A stretch of DNA of 64,000 nucleotides, taken from assembly GCA_012845835.1 (NCBI GenBank), contig JABAKD010000016.1, forward strand, positions 22,614,573-22,678,572. Direction: 5' to 3'. Under the pieces are notes generated by a model. The model ran no database searches. It had not been told where the DNA came from and saw only the letters and a program-made list of their open reading frames with translations. Below are positions 43,105 through 52,564 of the stretch, in pieces (the first letter of the stretch is position 1; the number at the start of each line of letters is the position of its first letter). A program made the position numbers and the translations under genes. The stretch comes from Undaria pinnatifida (Eukaryota; Sar; Phaeophyceae; Laminariales; Alariaceae).

Positions 43105-43740
43105 ATAAGAAACAGAAGCACCAGGGTTAGTTTTCTTATTTGGGGAAGCGTACGTTTTACACTAATGTCAGGATCTACACTAACGTCAGCATGACTGGTC
43201 CCGACCTTCCTATTGCCCGGCCAATGCCAGTCTGCCTTTCTTGTTACCGCTAGATACCCATCAATAGCGTCCTGTACTGGATAAATATTTTTGCAGGAGG
43301 ATGTCGCCCCACGTCTTCGGTAAGAAATACTATGTAGCAGCCTGTACTGTCGGGCCTACAGTGGTACAACGTAGACTATAGACTAGTGCAGGACGCCGCA
43401 AGAGAAACAGAAGCACGACCCCGGCTGTGTTTCTCATTGTGAAAGGGTGCGTTCGACACTGACGTCTTTCAATACTGCTCCACAACTGTTTACGTACTGT
43501 CGTAGTCTGGTTTCCTCGATACACCGCTTCTTAATAGTCGTCCTGTTCTGTGCACTATGATAATGCGTACAACGTACCAGGAGCAGGTACGTACCAGGTA
43601 CATGGTACGTTGTAAATTGTACCAGGTACAACCTGTCAAAACATATGATACCAGCTAGTAGATGCGTGTTGTACAACAGTGCAACAGCAGAATTGGACCA
43701 CTAATGAGAAACAGAAGTATGACCCTGGCTGGGATTCTTA
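43105..43740. repeat. About 300-bp internal subrepeats of IR-A
   Basis: AGAAACAGAAG followed by GCACCAGGG / GCACGACCCCGGCTG / TATGACCCTGGCTG occurs near 43111, 43401 and 43707. Between them are repeated CCTGTACTG and GTACCAGGTAC words. The left copy has the matching series AATAAGAAAC at about 5155, 5256 and 5558. Confidence 0.6.
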
Positions 43741-44375
43741 ATAAGAAGAGGGTGCCTTCCACGACACCAAAACAAAACCGTTCCTGATCCGCCCTCCCTC
43801 TGTAAATCCCCATCTTGCTTTCTGGTTACCCTTTTATTGTCCAGTAGGTACAGTGCTGGGCACCTAGTGCAATAAGCAATAGGAATGCTTGCTTAGGACT
43901 GTTTTTTTCCTAGAAAAGGTGCGTTCTGCACAACAAAATCTTCAATACAACGCCCCCCGACTTCCTATGAGTGCTCTCTCCATATATCGTAAATTTTACC
44001 CTGCTTTCTTGTTACCCTGGACTGCGACGAGTACCATGAGGATACCATGGTTCACGCCACCGGCAAGGAGAAGATGCTTCCTTGTGTTGGACCGCCATTT
44101 CTGCCACGTCCCGGAGTTACTATAATACAGCAGCACCAAATCTCGCATCCTGCTGTTGTGGTCTGGCGTTTGATTTTTTCTCTACATATATGCATGTTTT
44201 TTGTGAACGTTTACGGGTAGATGAACACTCAAGGCTTGTTGTCTGGTCAAAATGTACATACAGTCAATTTTTTACCCCTACGTACTCGTACGCTCTCGTT
44301 CCGCTATCCGGAGGCAGGCGGTACTGTTGTTGTTTCTGGGGTACAGACGTTGTGACACGTCCGGCCGCTCCGGTC

Positions 44376-44870
44376 ATGTCTCTGTACCTCGTACACCAGG
44401 AGGCGTCTTCGACGTCGGCGGAAGAATTTCTTGCACAGATCAAGCAATATGAAGAGGCCGGCAGGCACAAACTGACTGGCTCGGATCCGTACAACAACTT
44501 GGAGGTGCATCCTTCCGATCCCACGATGGTGCACAACACGGTCAACGTTGGAGACGGTCGCCTCTGTTCCGTGCTCGTCTGGGTGCCCGAGCAAACTCAC
44601 CCTCGCGGCATACCTGAAAAGACGGCCGCCTTGTCGGCAATTCAAGACAACTATAGACGCAGTTGTTAAGGGATGGACCCAGAGACTGACGCGGAGAGCT
44701 GTTATACGTGTTTCCGTTCAGACCTCTTGGACTACTTCTACAAATGCCGGAATAATAGCGGAGAGAACAACAAGAGGGAGCCTAGGGTGGGTTGTTTTTT
44801 TGGTATATTTGTTATTTTTCTCTTGTTCGTCGCAGAAGCAACTGATCGCGCGCACAACCGATTTTCCTAG
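44376..44870 (+). CDS. IR-A conserved ORF with Cys-rich tail, one in-frame stop
   Basis: ATG at 44376 opens MSLYLVHQEASSTSAEEFLA then QIKQYEEAGRHKLTGSDPYN, NLEVHPSDPTMVHNTVNVGD and LCSVLVWVPEQTHPRG. A TAA at 44667-44669 stops the frame, but the same frame continues as GMDPETDAESCYTCFRSDLL then DYFYKCRN. The left IR-A copy has CAA at this stop (CAAGGGATAG) and a tail CSTCFCC---NFCYKCRDC, so the ancestral product was probably longer, with paired C-x2-C motifs suggesting a zinc-binding end. A hydrophobic stretch (GCFFGIFVIFLLFV) follows. The first half may form a helix around EEFLAQIKQYEEAG. The frame is open further upstream from 44082, but conservation with the left copy starts near MSLY. No family recognised. 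Confidence 0.45.
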
Positions 44871-45112
44871 CACAAGCTCCTGACCCTTCCTTCTCGCGTT
44901 CACTGCCGTTCTCTTGTTGTGTTTGCCCCTCCAGAACTGCCAGGCACAGGTTGCGGAGTCGTTACTGATAAATAGTAGGATCCACAAGAAAACCATCGGC
45001 TGAAGGTAGATGTTCATCACATCGTCAAATGAGGGTATGCCGAGTATTGGGTAAGCTGTCGAACCATGCGATAGATATCTTTTCTTTAGTATTGAAAAGG
45101 ATGTGAAAAGCC

Positions 45113-45480
45113 TGTGAACACAATGGTTGTGTGAAGCCCCTGTCTTCTATTTGGAGAGATGCAGAGATGGCACCAGAGTGTCTGTTAAGATCACTTGTGA
45201 TAAGAAAACAAAGGCATGGTTTGGAATCTAAAAAAAGAGAAAGCAGGGAAAGAAAGGAGAGGGGTCATGGTGGGTTGCATACCCACTTGATCATCACGGA
45301 ACCATGCCCGTAGTACGGTAGAATACCGGGACAACGGGAAAACCAAAACATGCTTAAATCTACGTTTACATCTAGGTTCCACCGAAAATTCAACGTAAAA
45401 TTCAACAACGTAAGATTCAACTGCATATCTTATTCGTTTAAATAGACTGCGCATTGACTTAGATTTGAATCCAAGGTTCA
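45113..45480 (-). repeat. Copia-1 3' LTR
   Basis: Aligned to 49918-50306 through TGTGAACACAATGGTTG, AGTGAAGCCCCTGTCTTCTA, GGGTCATGGTGGGTTGCAT, AGTACGGTAGAATACCGGGA and AGATTTGAATC-AAGGTTCA. On the minus strand it starts TGAACCTTGG and ends GTGTTCACA. Confidence 0.88.
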
Positions 45481-45997
45481 TTTGGCCAACACGCCCCCAT
45501 AATGCAAAGTCATATTGCTGGAGAATCCATATTCTTAGAAAACAAAATCATTTCATATTCAAAAACAAATGGGTCTCATATTTGTTCCGGTGTATCAACC
45601 GCGGCAATATGTATGTATTCATGTTTTTCACACATTCACGAAAAAAAAAAGAAGTAAAACTATACAAGGAAAGATACGAATAAAACCTACGCCTGATGTA
45701 ACTACGAGCGACAAATATTCTAGAAGATCAAACGCAAAGATGCGTCTACTGGGTTCTATAACACGCTTTTTGAAATGTTCCAAATATATAGGCAATAATA
45801 GACGAAGAAGGATATTTGTGGACAAGTATCCACCAAGGCAAAGTAAAGCATGTTATCACTTCAGTTGTATGTTTATGGTACTTACGTACTTCCGCCAAAA
45901 CGAAAAAATGGAAGCAAATAGAACTACGAGAGCTGGTAGAACCGTATTAGACTATGATGGGTGTAGTTATAGTCCATCAACAAGTTATATCCCGAAA

Positions 45998-46334
45998 AAA
46001 AAAAAAAAGCAAACAAACAAACAAACAAACAAACAAACAAACAAACAAACGAACGAACAAACAACCAAACAACCAAACGAACAAACAAACTAAAAAACAA
46101 ACAAACAAACGAACAAACAAACAATCAATCAAACAAACAAACAAACAAACAAACAAACAAACAAACAAACAAACAAACAAACAAACAAACAAACAAACAA
46201 ACAAACAAACAAACAAACAAACAAACAAACAAACAAACAAACAAACGAACGAACAAACAAACAAACAAACAAACAAACAAACAAACAAACAAACAAAAAA
46301 ATAAACAAAGAAAAAAACAAACAAACAAACAAAG
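45998..46334. repeat. (CAAA)n microsatellite, about 330 bp
   Basis: An almost unbroken run of the tetranucleotide CAAA with occasional C-to-G changes (CGAA) and a few indels. ORFs in it (Lys/Thr/Asn/Gln on plus, Cys/Leu/Phe/Val on minus) are artefacts. It lies in the part of copia-1 where reverse transcriptase should be. Confidence 0.98.
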
Positions 46335-46339
46335 GTCGC

Positions 46340-47100
46340 TGCTGTAGGTTAATCGCGCCACTTCAATATGATCCTAGGATACGCACATAACGAAAACCTG
46401 TCTGATAATAATCGTACGCTGAAGAGCATAAGATTGACTGTTATTGTGAGCCTCTACTCCTTGATGCTGGAATATATACTTGTAAGCATTTTGCGGTCGA
46501 ACATGGGTTATCGCTGTACGATCGTTGACGTAAGTTCATACGACCCATAGTTCCACCTTTGCTATATCGTAACTGGCGAGCAGTTGTACTTTTATAGTTG
46601 ACAAAGAATTGCTGCACTCAGTAATATTCTCTACTCAAGTACCGATTTCAACCGTACCCACGTTTCAATCTACTTTCCCCGATTGTTGACGGGAGTGCCG
46701 TTCGGGTAGCTGTTGATGCAGCTCATTTGTTTGAAAGGTAAAGGAAGGCTAAAAAAGCGCTTGGACAGACACGGGAAGAAAGGTTGTGATGCGGTGTGTC
46801 GTACGTCGGCCTTGTTTTTCCCCGGTCGATGGCAGTCTTGTAGCTGAATTATAATAGGCCAATCGCTTGTCGGTACATTGCCTATTTTGTTGTACGTAAC
46901 GCACTTCTCCGTCCTCGGTACATCGCGGTTTGTCGGCGATTGAAAAGTCCCATAGAGCACGGTAGAATCCAGTCGTACACTGTACACGGCAGAATTGCAA
47001 AGCATGCTTCATTTTTTCCCACTTGTGAAACGCCGCATTTTTGTATAGAACTCCATGAAGAAATGATTTTTCCGATAATGGAGGTTGCCTGAGATAATTT
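46340..47100. other. Interior of copia-1 without recognisable pol
   Basis: Frames at 46670-47005 and 46749-47012 (minus) show no reverse-transcriptase motifs. This is either highly decayed integrase and spacer or foreign DNA. Confidence 0.45.
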
Positions 47101-47277
47101 ATCAGACAGTCGCGATGGTCAAATGCGGTCTTGCGAGCCAGAGCTGAAGTTTCGACTTCAAGGTGTTGGAGATTAAAAGCTGTCCGCTGTGCTGATATCG
47201 ATGATCTTCCTCTAAAAGTCGCTCAAGGTTTGCATTCTTCCGCTTGTGGTGAGGCCATATATTGCGCGTAGGTGTTT

Positions 47278-47850
47278 TTACCGAAATACATACCGGACGG
47301 TTTGTTTTGTCCATTCTGACGGCCCTGCTGGTGTGCTGCGAAACGTTATCGAACTGCTGTTTTGGCGGTCCTTGGCGTTGTAGGGCCAGCTGACGCGCTC
47401 ATACTTGAGAAGTGGCCGAGTCTGCTGTTGGTTGAACGTAGTACGCTCTTCGATGAAGCCTCTTTTTACCCTGCTGGGATGTTCGGTATATTTTTCCATG
47501 TCGGCGTATCCTAGAAAGTCAGTACTCACCAGTTTTGTATGTTTACTGGAAAAGTTAGGCCGCAATATCTTACGGTGTTCCGGTTGAGTGCTCTTAAAGA
47601 TCTTGCACGTATCACACGCCGATAATGTGTCAGAATAATTTGCCCCACACTCTGGGATATTTCTCACCTCGGCCATCACCTGCTTGGGATGACCCAAACT
47701 CCTGTGCCGGATGTTAGCTGGAACGTGTTTTGGCGGAAAGGTAGCTTCAGTAGCAGTTGAAGCTTGAACAGCGAGGACTTTTTCCGGTTAGAATTTTTTG
47801 CCAGAAATTGTCGGGAACGCTGTCTCAGGTTTCGGCTGGGAGCACCATTG
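47278..47850 (-). pseudogene. Copia-1 gag-pre-integrase and integrase fragment
   Basis: The minus frame reads RSLGHPKQVMAEVRNIPECG, then NYSDTLSACDTCKIFKSTQP: the H...H and C-x2-C of the HHCC zinc-binding module that precedes the copia integrase. HTKLVSTDFLGYADMEKYTE follows, corresponding to the start of the integrase core (family V-TDL-GP). Beyond this, frameshifts leave only a weak trace (STPAGPSEWTKQTV) of the second catalytic block. Integrase would insert the cDNA into the genome. This one is non-functional. Confidence 0.8.
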
Positions 47851-47948
47851 GTGATTTCGAGATGGTGCAGAGAAGAGCATTGGCTGTCTTTGCGTAGGGG
47901 TACATACAGTAAATGCACCCATGTCGAGATACGACTGCGTGGCGATGA

Positions 47949-48203
47949 TTATAGTGACCCCTCTCGAGCAGCTGATCCTCCCGGAAATAAGTCCCTGCCT
48001 AGCCCTGGTACGGCCGTGACGGGAAGCTGTACAGAGTGCTTAGAGCCCATATGGTCCAACACTTGCACGACCAGAACCCCTTGACCAACGACATAAAGGC
48101 GATGGTTTTCCGCCACGTTGATTATTACGGGAGGGTCCAGCTCCACGTAGTGGTTCATTTTAAGTTCAATGCCCGGTAGAAGCTGATTGTCGATGAAGTG
48201 GCT
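47949..48203 (-). pseudogene. Copia-1 protease remnant
   Basis: The minus frame reads SHFIDNQLLPGIELKMNHYV, ELDPPVIINVAENHRLYVVG and VLDHMGSKHSVQLPVTAVPG, ending LGRDLFPGG. In the family the aspartic protease motif DSGAS-HF precedes this. Here it reads DYGA-stop-SHF across 48204-48212, so both the Ser and the frame are lost. The retroelement protease normally cuts the Gag-Pol polyprotein. Confidence 0.82.
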
Positions 48204-49511
48204 CTAAGCTCCGTAGTCCGCAGTCATCGGGAAATCGACTGGCCGCGCGGCGATCTTGATCGGAAGTGCGGTGTTAAAAAAGTAACCTATACCAACTGGT
48301 AAGGAGGATGGACAGGAAGGAGTTCCGGAGGACGTAGAAGTAGCTGCTGTAGTCGCAGCCAAAACAATGGATAGAGCATGTATCTCTGGGACGTAAGCTT
48401 CCTTTTGCGTTGTTGAAGTTGGAGTTGTGGCGGCGTTGGCGTGAGCGCTGCGGTGGTTATTATGCCGGCCATTTTGTTGACCAGGACGAGGGCGACGGGT
48501 TATATGGTCGTCCCGCATTTGAGACCGAGAGTCGCTACTATCGTGGCGACCGGTATTATGCAGGCTACACCACGAATTCTTTCGAGGTGTCGGGGGAGGT
48601 TTCCTCCCCGACATCGTTCTTTTGCGTTTAAGGCAGTTTTTGAATCGATGGCCTGGTTTTTTGAAGTGTGAACTGGTCACTACTGCTGAGTGTGCTGACG
48701 TGACTACCATACCAGATTCACGGCCCTTCGTATTTCGCAAAGGCCCGTTTCGCATAGCTCGATTCGCGTGCATAATACGCATTGTTATCACAGCTCGGTG
48801 GAGTGTGAAGTCATCACCTGCTTCGTCGCTATATTTCATTATCAGGTATTCATCCGTCAGTCTATCCAGCACTATGTCCAATATGCTGCCATCGTTAAAT
48901 ACCTCTCCCATGTCCACCAATTCATCCCGTAAATGGAAGACTTCAATTATACCCACGTCTGGGTCTTGCCCGTCCGTCATGACCATATGCTGTAGTTGTT
49001 GTTTGGGTATACGTCTACGTTGGCGGGTGGAATTTTGATATTTTCTAACCATAGCATCCCAAGCAGCCTTTCCAATCGCAAATTCACCTCGTTTGGGCTT
49101 GGATCGTAGAAAAACGCTAGCCGTAGATCCTCATGTACTCAGGGAAAAGAAGTCGAACAGACGACGGTTGTCGCGGTGCCAGTGCTTGATGTCTTCCAAT
49201 ATCGAGATGTTGTCATCCGTGGCCCGTAAAACTGATGTTTCGGCTGGCAGTGTAAAATATCTTGAAGATCATGGTGGCAGATGCGCCGTGTCCACGGGAG
49301 TACTCCATGCGTCCGGCTGTACATTTTCTGCCGTATCAGCCGTGGGTGTTTCCCCGGAATGCATGTCCATTTCATCAGCGGCCTGGCTGGGTGTTACAGC
49401 TTGTGAAGGCCTTCTCCTTCTAGAAGATGGACGAGGACTAACTACTGCGGGCTCGGGGCAAGGTCGCCCTCCCAGGATATCAGAGATCCCGGCATGACGC
49501 ATACTTATCAC
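48204..49511 (-). pseudogene. Copia-1 gag
   Basis: Read leftwards from 49511, frames give RPCPEPAVVSPRPSSRR, then FTLPAETSVLRATDDNISIL and EDIKHWHRDNRRLFDFFSLS up to a TGA, then RSKPKRGEFAIGKAAWDAMV. The open 282-aa frame (49052-48204) continues with FHLRDELVDMGEVFNDGSIL, DIVLDRLTDEYLIMKYSDEA and SSHFKKPGHRFKNCLKRK. GE-----IL-ILDRL---Y---KY is the core of the copia Gag (UBN2-like) domain. FKKPGHRFKNC is the remnant of the CCHC zinc knuckle, whose first Cys pair is lost. The C-terminal part is Thr/Ser-rich linker and ends in the protease start PVDFPMTADYGA. Confidence 0.82.
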
Positions 49512-49615
49512 GGACTGAGCCGTGCGTTTCCATACGTCGAACTTAAGACCATTAAATTCGCCGTTGACAGCTTTACGAGCTTGTGTACCGCATCATCTCC
49601 TTTCGTGGACTCTCC

Positions 49616-49800
49616 CATGGTGATGCTGATGCTGATCGCTGATGCTGATGCTGATCGCTGATGCGGATGCTGATGCGGATGCTGATGCTGATGCTGATGC
49701 TGATCGCTGATGCTGTAGCTGGTGCTGATGCTGATCGCTGTGCTGATGCTGATGCTGATGCTGCTGCTGATGCTGATGCTGATGCTGATGCTGTAGTCGG
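49616..49800. repeat. GATGCT / GATCGCTGATGCT minisatellite in copia-1 leader
   Basis: Tandem GATGCT hexamers with interspersed GATCGCTGATGCT variants between the 5' LTR and gag. Minus-strand frames give Ser-Ala and Ser-Ile repeats with no coding meaning. Confidence 0.95.
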
Positions 49801-49917
49801 CTTAATGAAGGTTTCGCGCAAACATACCGGTGAGATGCGACGAACATCAATGAGATGTCGATTGATGCCGATCGATGTTTATATTGAAGGCCGAAGGCTC
49901 ATATTCAGTGAATAGCC

Positions 49918-50306
49918 TGTGAACACAATGGTTGAGTGAAGCCCCTGTCTTCTATCCAAGGAGATGCAGAGGTGGCACCGGAGTGTCTGTTAGTATCACT
50001 CGTGATAAAAACGAAAAGGGATTTTTTGGAAAGGGCGCTTGAGGCCAAAGAGAGAAGAAGAAGAAGAGAAAGCAGGGAATGAAAAGAGAGGGATCATGGT
50101 TGGTTGCATCACCACTTGATCATCACGTAACAATGCCCGTAGTACGGTAGAATACCGGGACAACGGGACAACATTAACATACTCAAATCTACTTTTACAT
50201 CCAGGTTCCACCGATGATTCAACGTAATATTCACTGGAAGAGTCAACTGCATATCTTATTTGTGCGAATAGACTGCGCATTATCTTAGATTTGAATCGAA
50301 GGTTCA
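49918..50306 (-). repeat. Copia-1 5' LTR
   Basis: Direct counterpart of 45113-45480. On the minus strand it starts TGAACCTTCGATTC and ends TTCACA, followed by GGCTATTCACTGAAT where a primer-binding site would be. A small GAAGAAGAAGAAGAG tract is specific to this copy. Confidence 0.88.
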
Positions 50307-50319
50307 AACTCTCAACAGA

Positions 50320-50726
50320 GGACACATATATGGTACTGCGTTTCACAAAGTAATAAGGCGTTGACGGGTCACGTGCGTAAGATGAAAGAGTTGACTAGGT
50401 CACGTGCGTAAGATCGAAGTGTGTTTTACATCACGTGCGCAAGATTGACCTGGGTGTCGTATGCAGTGGATACTACCATACGAGATATTTTGTCACAGTG
50501 AAAAGGTAGAGACACGAGTGCTTGCACATGTCGTTTATTTTTTCACATCTGCATCTGAACTTGGACAGTCCATAGTGACATAAGTTTCAACTGGCCCAAC
50601 GAGAGCCCATTTAAAGTGATCCACCACCGTCTAAACCATCATCAGTCAACCTCGAGCTCGTCTTGCCACTACTCTGTGTTAGTCTTTGAAGACCGTCATT
50701 GGTCGGGAACCACTAAATTTCTAACA
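50320..50726 (+). repeat. Copia-2 5' LTR
   Basis: Matches 57203-57602 from GGACACATA-ATGGTACTGCG to CTAACA. Shared blocks include GTGTCGTATG-AG-GG-TACTA, CCATACGAGATA-TTTGT-AC, GAGTGCTTGCACAT and CATCTGAACTTGGAC. After CTAACA comes GGTTGTGAGCCTCGG, the probable primer-binding site region. The upstream half holds three TCACGTGCG repeats with 31-bp spacing (see separate entry). Confidence 0.9.
50368..50447 (+). promoter_or_regulatory. Three 31-bp repeats with CACGTG (G-box) in the LTR
   Basis: GTCACGTGCGTAAGAT occurs with CACGTG at 50370, 50401 and 50432, exactly 31 bp apart. The third is CACGTGCGCAAGAT. The 3' LTR has the same series at 57282 and 57313, and a first copy that has lost CA (GTCGTGCGAAAGAT near 57250). 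CACGTG is a known binding core for bHLH and bZIP factors. Position in U3 suggests an enhancer-like array, which is inference. Confidence 0.6.
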
Positions 50727-50869
50727 GGTTGTGAGCCTCGGTAGCGTGTAACACACAGTGAATGAACATCCCGCGCGGTTAGGCACAGGGTGGGTGTTGT
50801 TGCTGAAACACTACGCAAGAAACTTGAAACCAAAGTGAGTCGAGTCGAACGTCACTGGAACAGCGCGCA

Positions 50870-51140
50870 CGAAGAAACAGGAGGCCCGGCGAACTGACCG
50901 GCAAGCTTCGGGCGATCTGCGTACAAGATCGAGCTGAACAAGAACAAGAAGCCCGATGGACAAACCGGCACGCTTCAGGCGATCTGCGTGGAAGAACGAG
51001 CTCAACAAAAAATAAAAAAACGGTGGACAGAGCGGCACGCTTCAGGCAATCTGCGTATAAGGTCGATCTGGAAGAATAAAAAACAAAGCCCGGCGAGCGA
51101 GTCGGCATGTCTCAGGAATCCCACGGACAGGATCGAGCTG
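50870..51140 (+). repeat. 68-bp tandem repeat, four copies, in copia-2 leader
   Basis: GCTTC(G/A)GGC-ATCTGCGT recurs near 50905, 50973, 51039 and (degenerate, TCTCAGGAATCCCACGG) 51109, each with CCGG(C/CA)--C-GGCA upstream and GATCGA-CT-GAA downstream. Spacing is 66-70 bp. The array lies between the 5' LTR and gag, in the position of packaging or translation signals. ORFs through it are repeat-driven. Confidence 0.8.
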
Positions 51141-51189
51141 GGTGCAAGAATAACCACGACGGCACAGGCGACAATAAGCAACGCATTTA

Positions 51190-52160
51190 CAGCAGTCAAG
51201 GAGGAGCCCGGTAACGTGGTGACATCAACCATTAGGAATATTTGTATTTTTGATGGGACCAAACCGGAGAACCATAGCGAATGGAGTTCAAAGATCCGCG
51301 TCGTTTTTTATATGTCAAACGAAGAGGTGTGTTTGATGTTTTGAACGAATAGGTGGAACCGGTACCAGCAATCACAGACAGTGACACCCCGGACAGTCTG
51401 ACAAATCCTGTTGAAATTACACGACGAAAGTGATCGTGCGAGACCCTCCTCTCGGTTCCTTACCTCGTAACTAGCGGCCCTGCAGCTACACTAGTTTGAC
51501 GATATGAAGACATAACTTCGTCGGCGAGTCTAGGACACGGACAGAAGGCGTGAAACGCTTTGTACACCGAGTACAACAGCAACAGCGTGGAAGCTCGGCG
51601 GGCCTGCTACGAGAAACTTGTGAGCTTCCGGATTGAGCAAGGGCAAGATCCTGATATCTATAACATCAAGCTAACAGAGATTTAAAGGCTGCTCCATGAA
51701 ATGATAGAGAAATTATCTGGGACAAGAGGTTTAAAGACCAAAAACTGCCGGGCCTGACCGACGACTACCAGATCGTAAAGGTGACGAGCTTTCACAGCCC
51801 AAGCTTCGGCATAAACGAGATTCAATCGATGATGACAAACTTGTGCATCGGCCGACTCTCGAGAACAGGACATGTAAACAAGCTAGCTGACTGAGGAGAG
51901 GCAATGGCAACCACCAAAAGATCACATTTTTCCGATGCTACAACTGCCAACATTTGGGCCTTATTAAGTGAAACTGCACAAACAGCAACAAGGAGCGATC
52001 TGCCACACCAAACTGGTGCTAGATACACAGTTCTACGACGCACAGAAATGCCAAGTGCAACGCTTCGAAAGGAAAGCATAATACGGAAAACCAACCACAG
52101 AGAGAAGTACAAAATGTTCACTCAGCGACTGAGTCCACGGCGACGGAAGATGAAGACGAC
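51190..52160 (+). pseudogene. Copia-2 gag
   Basis: TSTIRNICIFDGTKPENHSE then WSSKIRVVFYMSNEEV is the N-terminal Gag block (F-G----W---I---L). After a frameshift at about 51330 the remnant continues, then LYTEYNSNSVEARRACYEKL, VSFRIEQGQDPDIYNIKLTE, KLPGLTDDYQIVKVTSFHSP and INEIQSMMTNLCI follow with several stops. A zinc knuckle remains at about 51935 (CYNCQHLGLIK-stop-NC), with its His displaced and a TGA in it. Gag would form the virus-like particle that carries the RNA. This copy is dead. Confidence 0.8.
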
Positions 52161-52186
52161 TTCTGGTATTCCTGCGTGACGTCTGG

Positions 52187-52564
52187 GTGGACCCCATCGG
52201 CAGAGGTTCAGGTAACTGCGCAACAACCAAGAGAAGGAAGACTAGTGCTGACACATCCCGGAATGTTCCGCAAACCTATGACCATGCTGGTGGATATTGT
52301 GAAGCATCCGGGCACTACTTTGATAATGAACTTCACCCGGATATGAAGGGCAAGCTGCTTAGCTACAAGCCACACGAGAGACCCCTCGAGATACTGACCG
52401 CAGGACGACAGGTTTTACAAGGAACAGCCACTGGTACGGTTTTCGCGAAAATCATTGACACGGAAAGCAAGAAGCACCAGGTAAACCGCAACGGCTTGAT
52501 TGTGCCTGGGCTGGGGCATGACTGTTTCTCTACATCACAGCAGCCGAGACCGGAAACACCATGA
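52187..52564 (+). pseudogene. Copia-2 protease region
   Basis: The frame reads TYDHAGGYCEASGHYFDNEL, HPDMKGKLLSYKPHERPLEI and LTAGRQVLQGTATGTVFAKI, ending GLIVPGLGHDCFSTS. In copia proteases D-(T/S)GAS-HF is followed by ---L------Y-----I--A----L-G---G---V and P-L---L-S. Here the active-site D-SGA motif is replaced by GYCEASGHYF, with Asp and Thr/Ser missing, so the enzyme would be inactive even if translated. Confidence 0.78.

Larger units (their letters stand above)
40795..44968 (+). mobile_element. Repeat element IR-A, right copy, with nested insertion
   Basis: Inverted counterpart of 3697-6535, aligned from the inner end CGGCTGCACTCCCATGG to the outer end CCAGAACTGCCAG. About 1.45 kb (41443-42892) is present here only. 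ORFs read left to right. No terminal repeat, transposase or polymerase motif is recognised, so the element class is open. Confidence 0.85.
45113..50306 (-). mobile_element. Copia-type LTR retrotransposon 1 (minus strand), internally deleted
   Basis: Two direct repeats of 370-390 bp (45113-45480 and 49918-50306) with TG...CA ends on the minus strand bound a 4.4-kb interior. Read leftwards it holds gag, a protease remnant, the gag-pre-integrase zinc motif and part of integrase. Reverse transcriptase and RNase H are absent. In their place is unrelated AT-rich DNA with a long (CAAA)n tract. Multiple stops and frameshifts make it inactive. No matching target-site duplication is seen. Confidence 0.9.

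Noticed and set aside
45954-46361. Overlapping ORFs of 66-116 aa on both strands
   Set aside because: Pure translation of the (CAAA)n microsatellite in all frames.
49573-49915. Ser-Ala, Ser-Ile and Met-Leu repeat ORFs
   Set aside because: Translations of the GATGCT minisatellite in the copia-1 leader.
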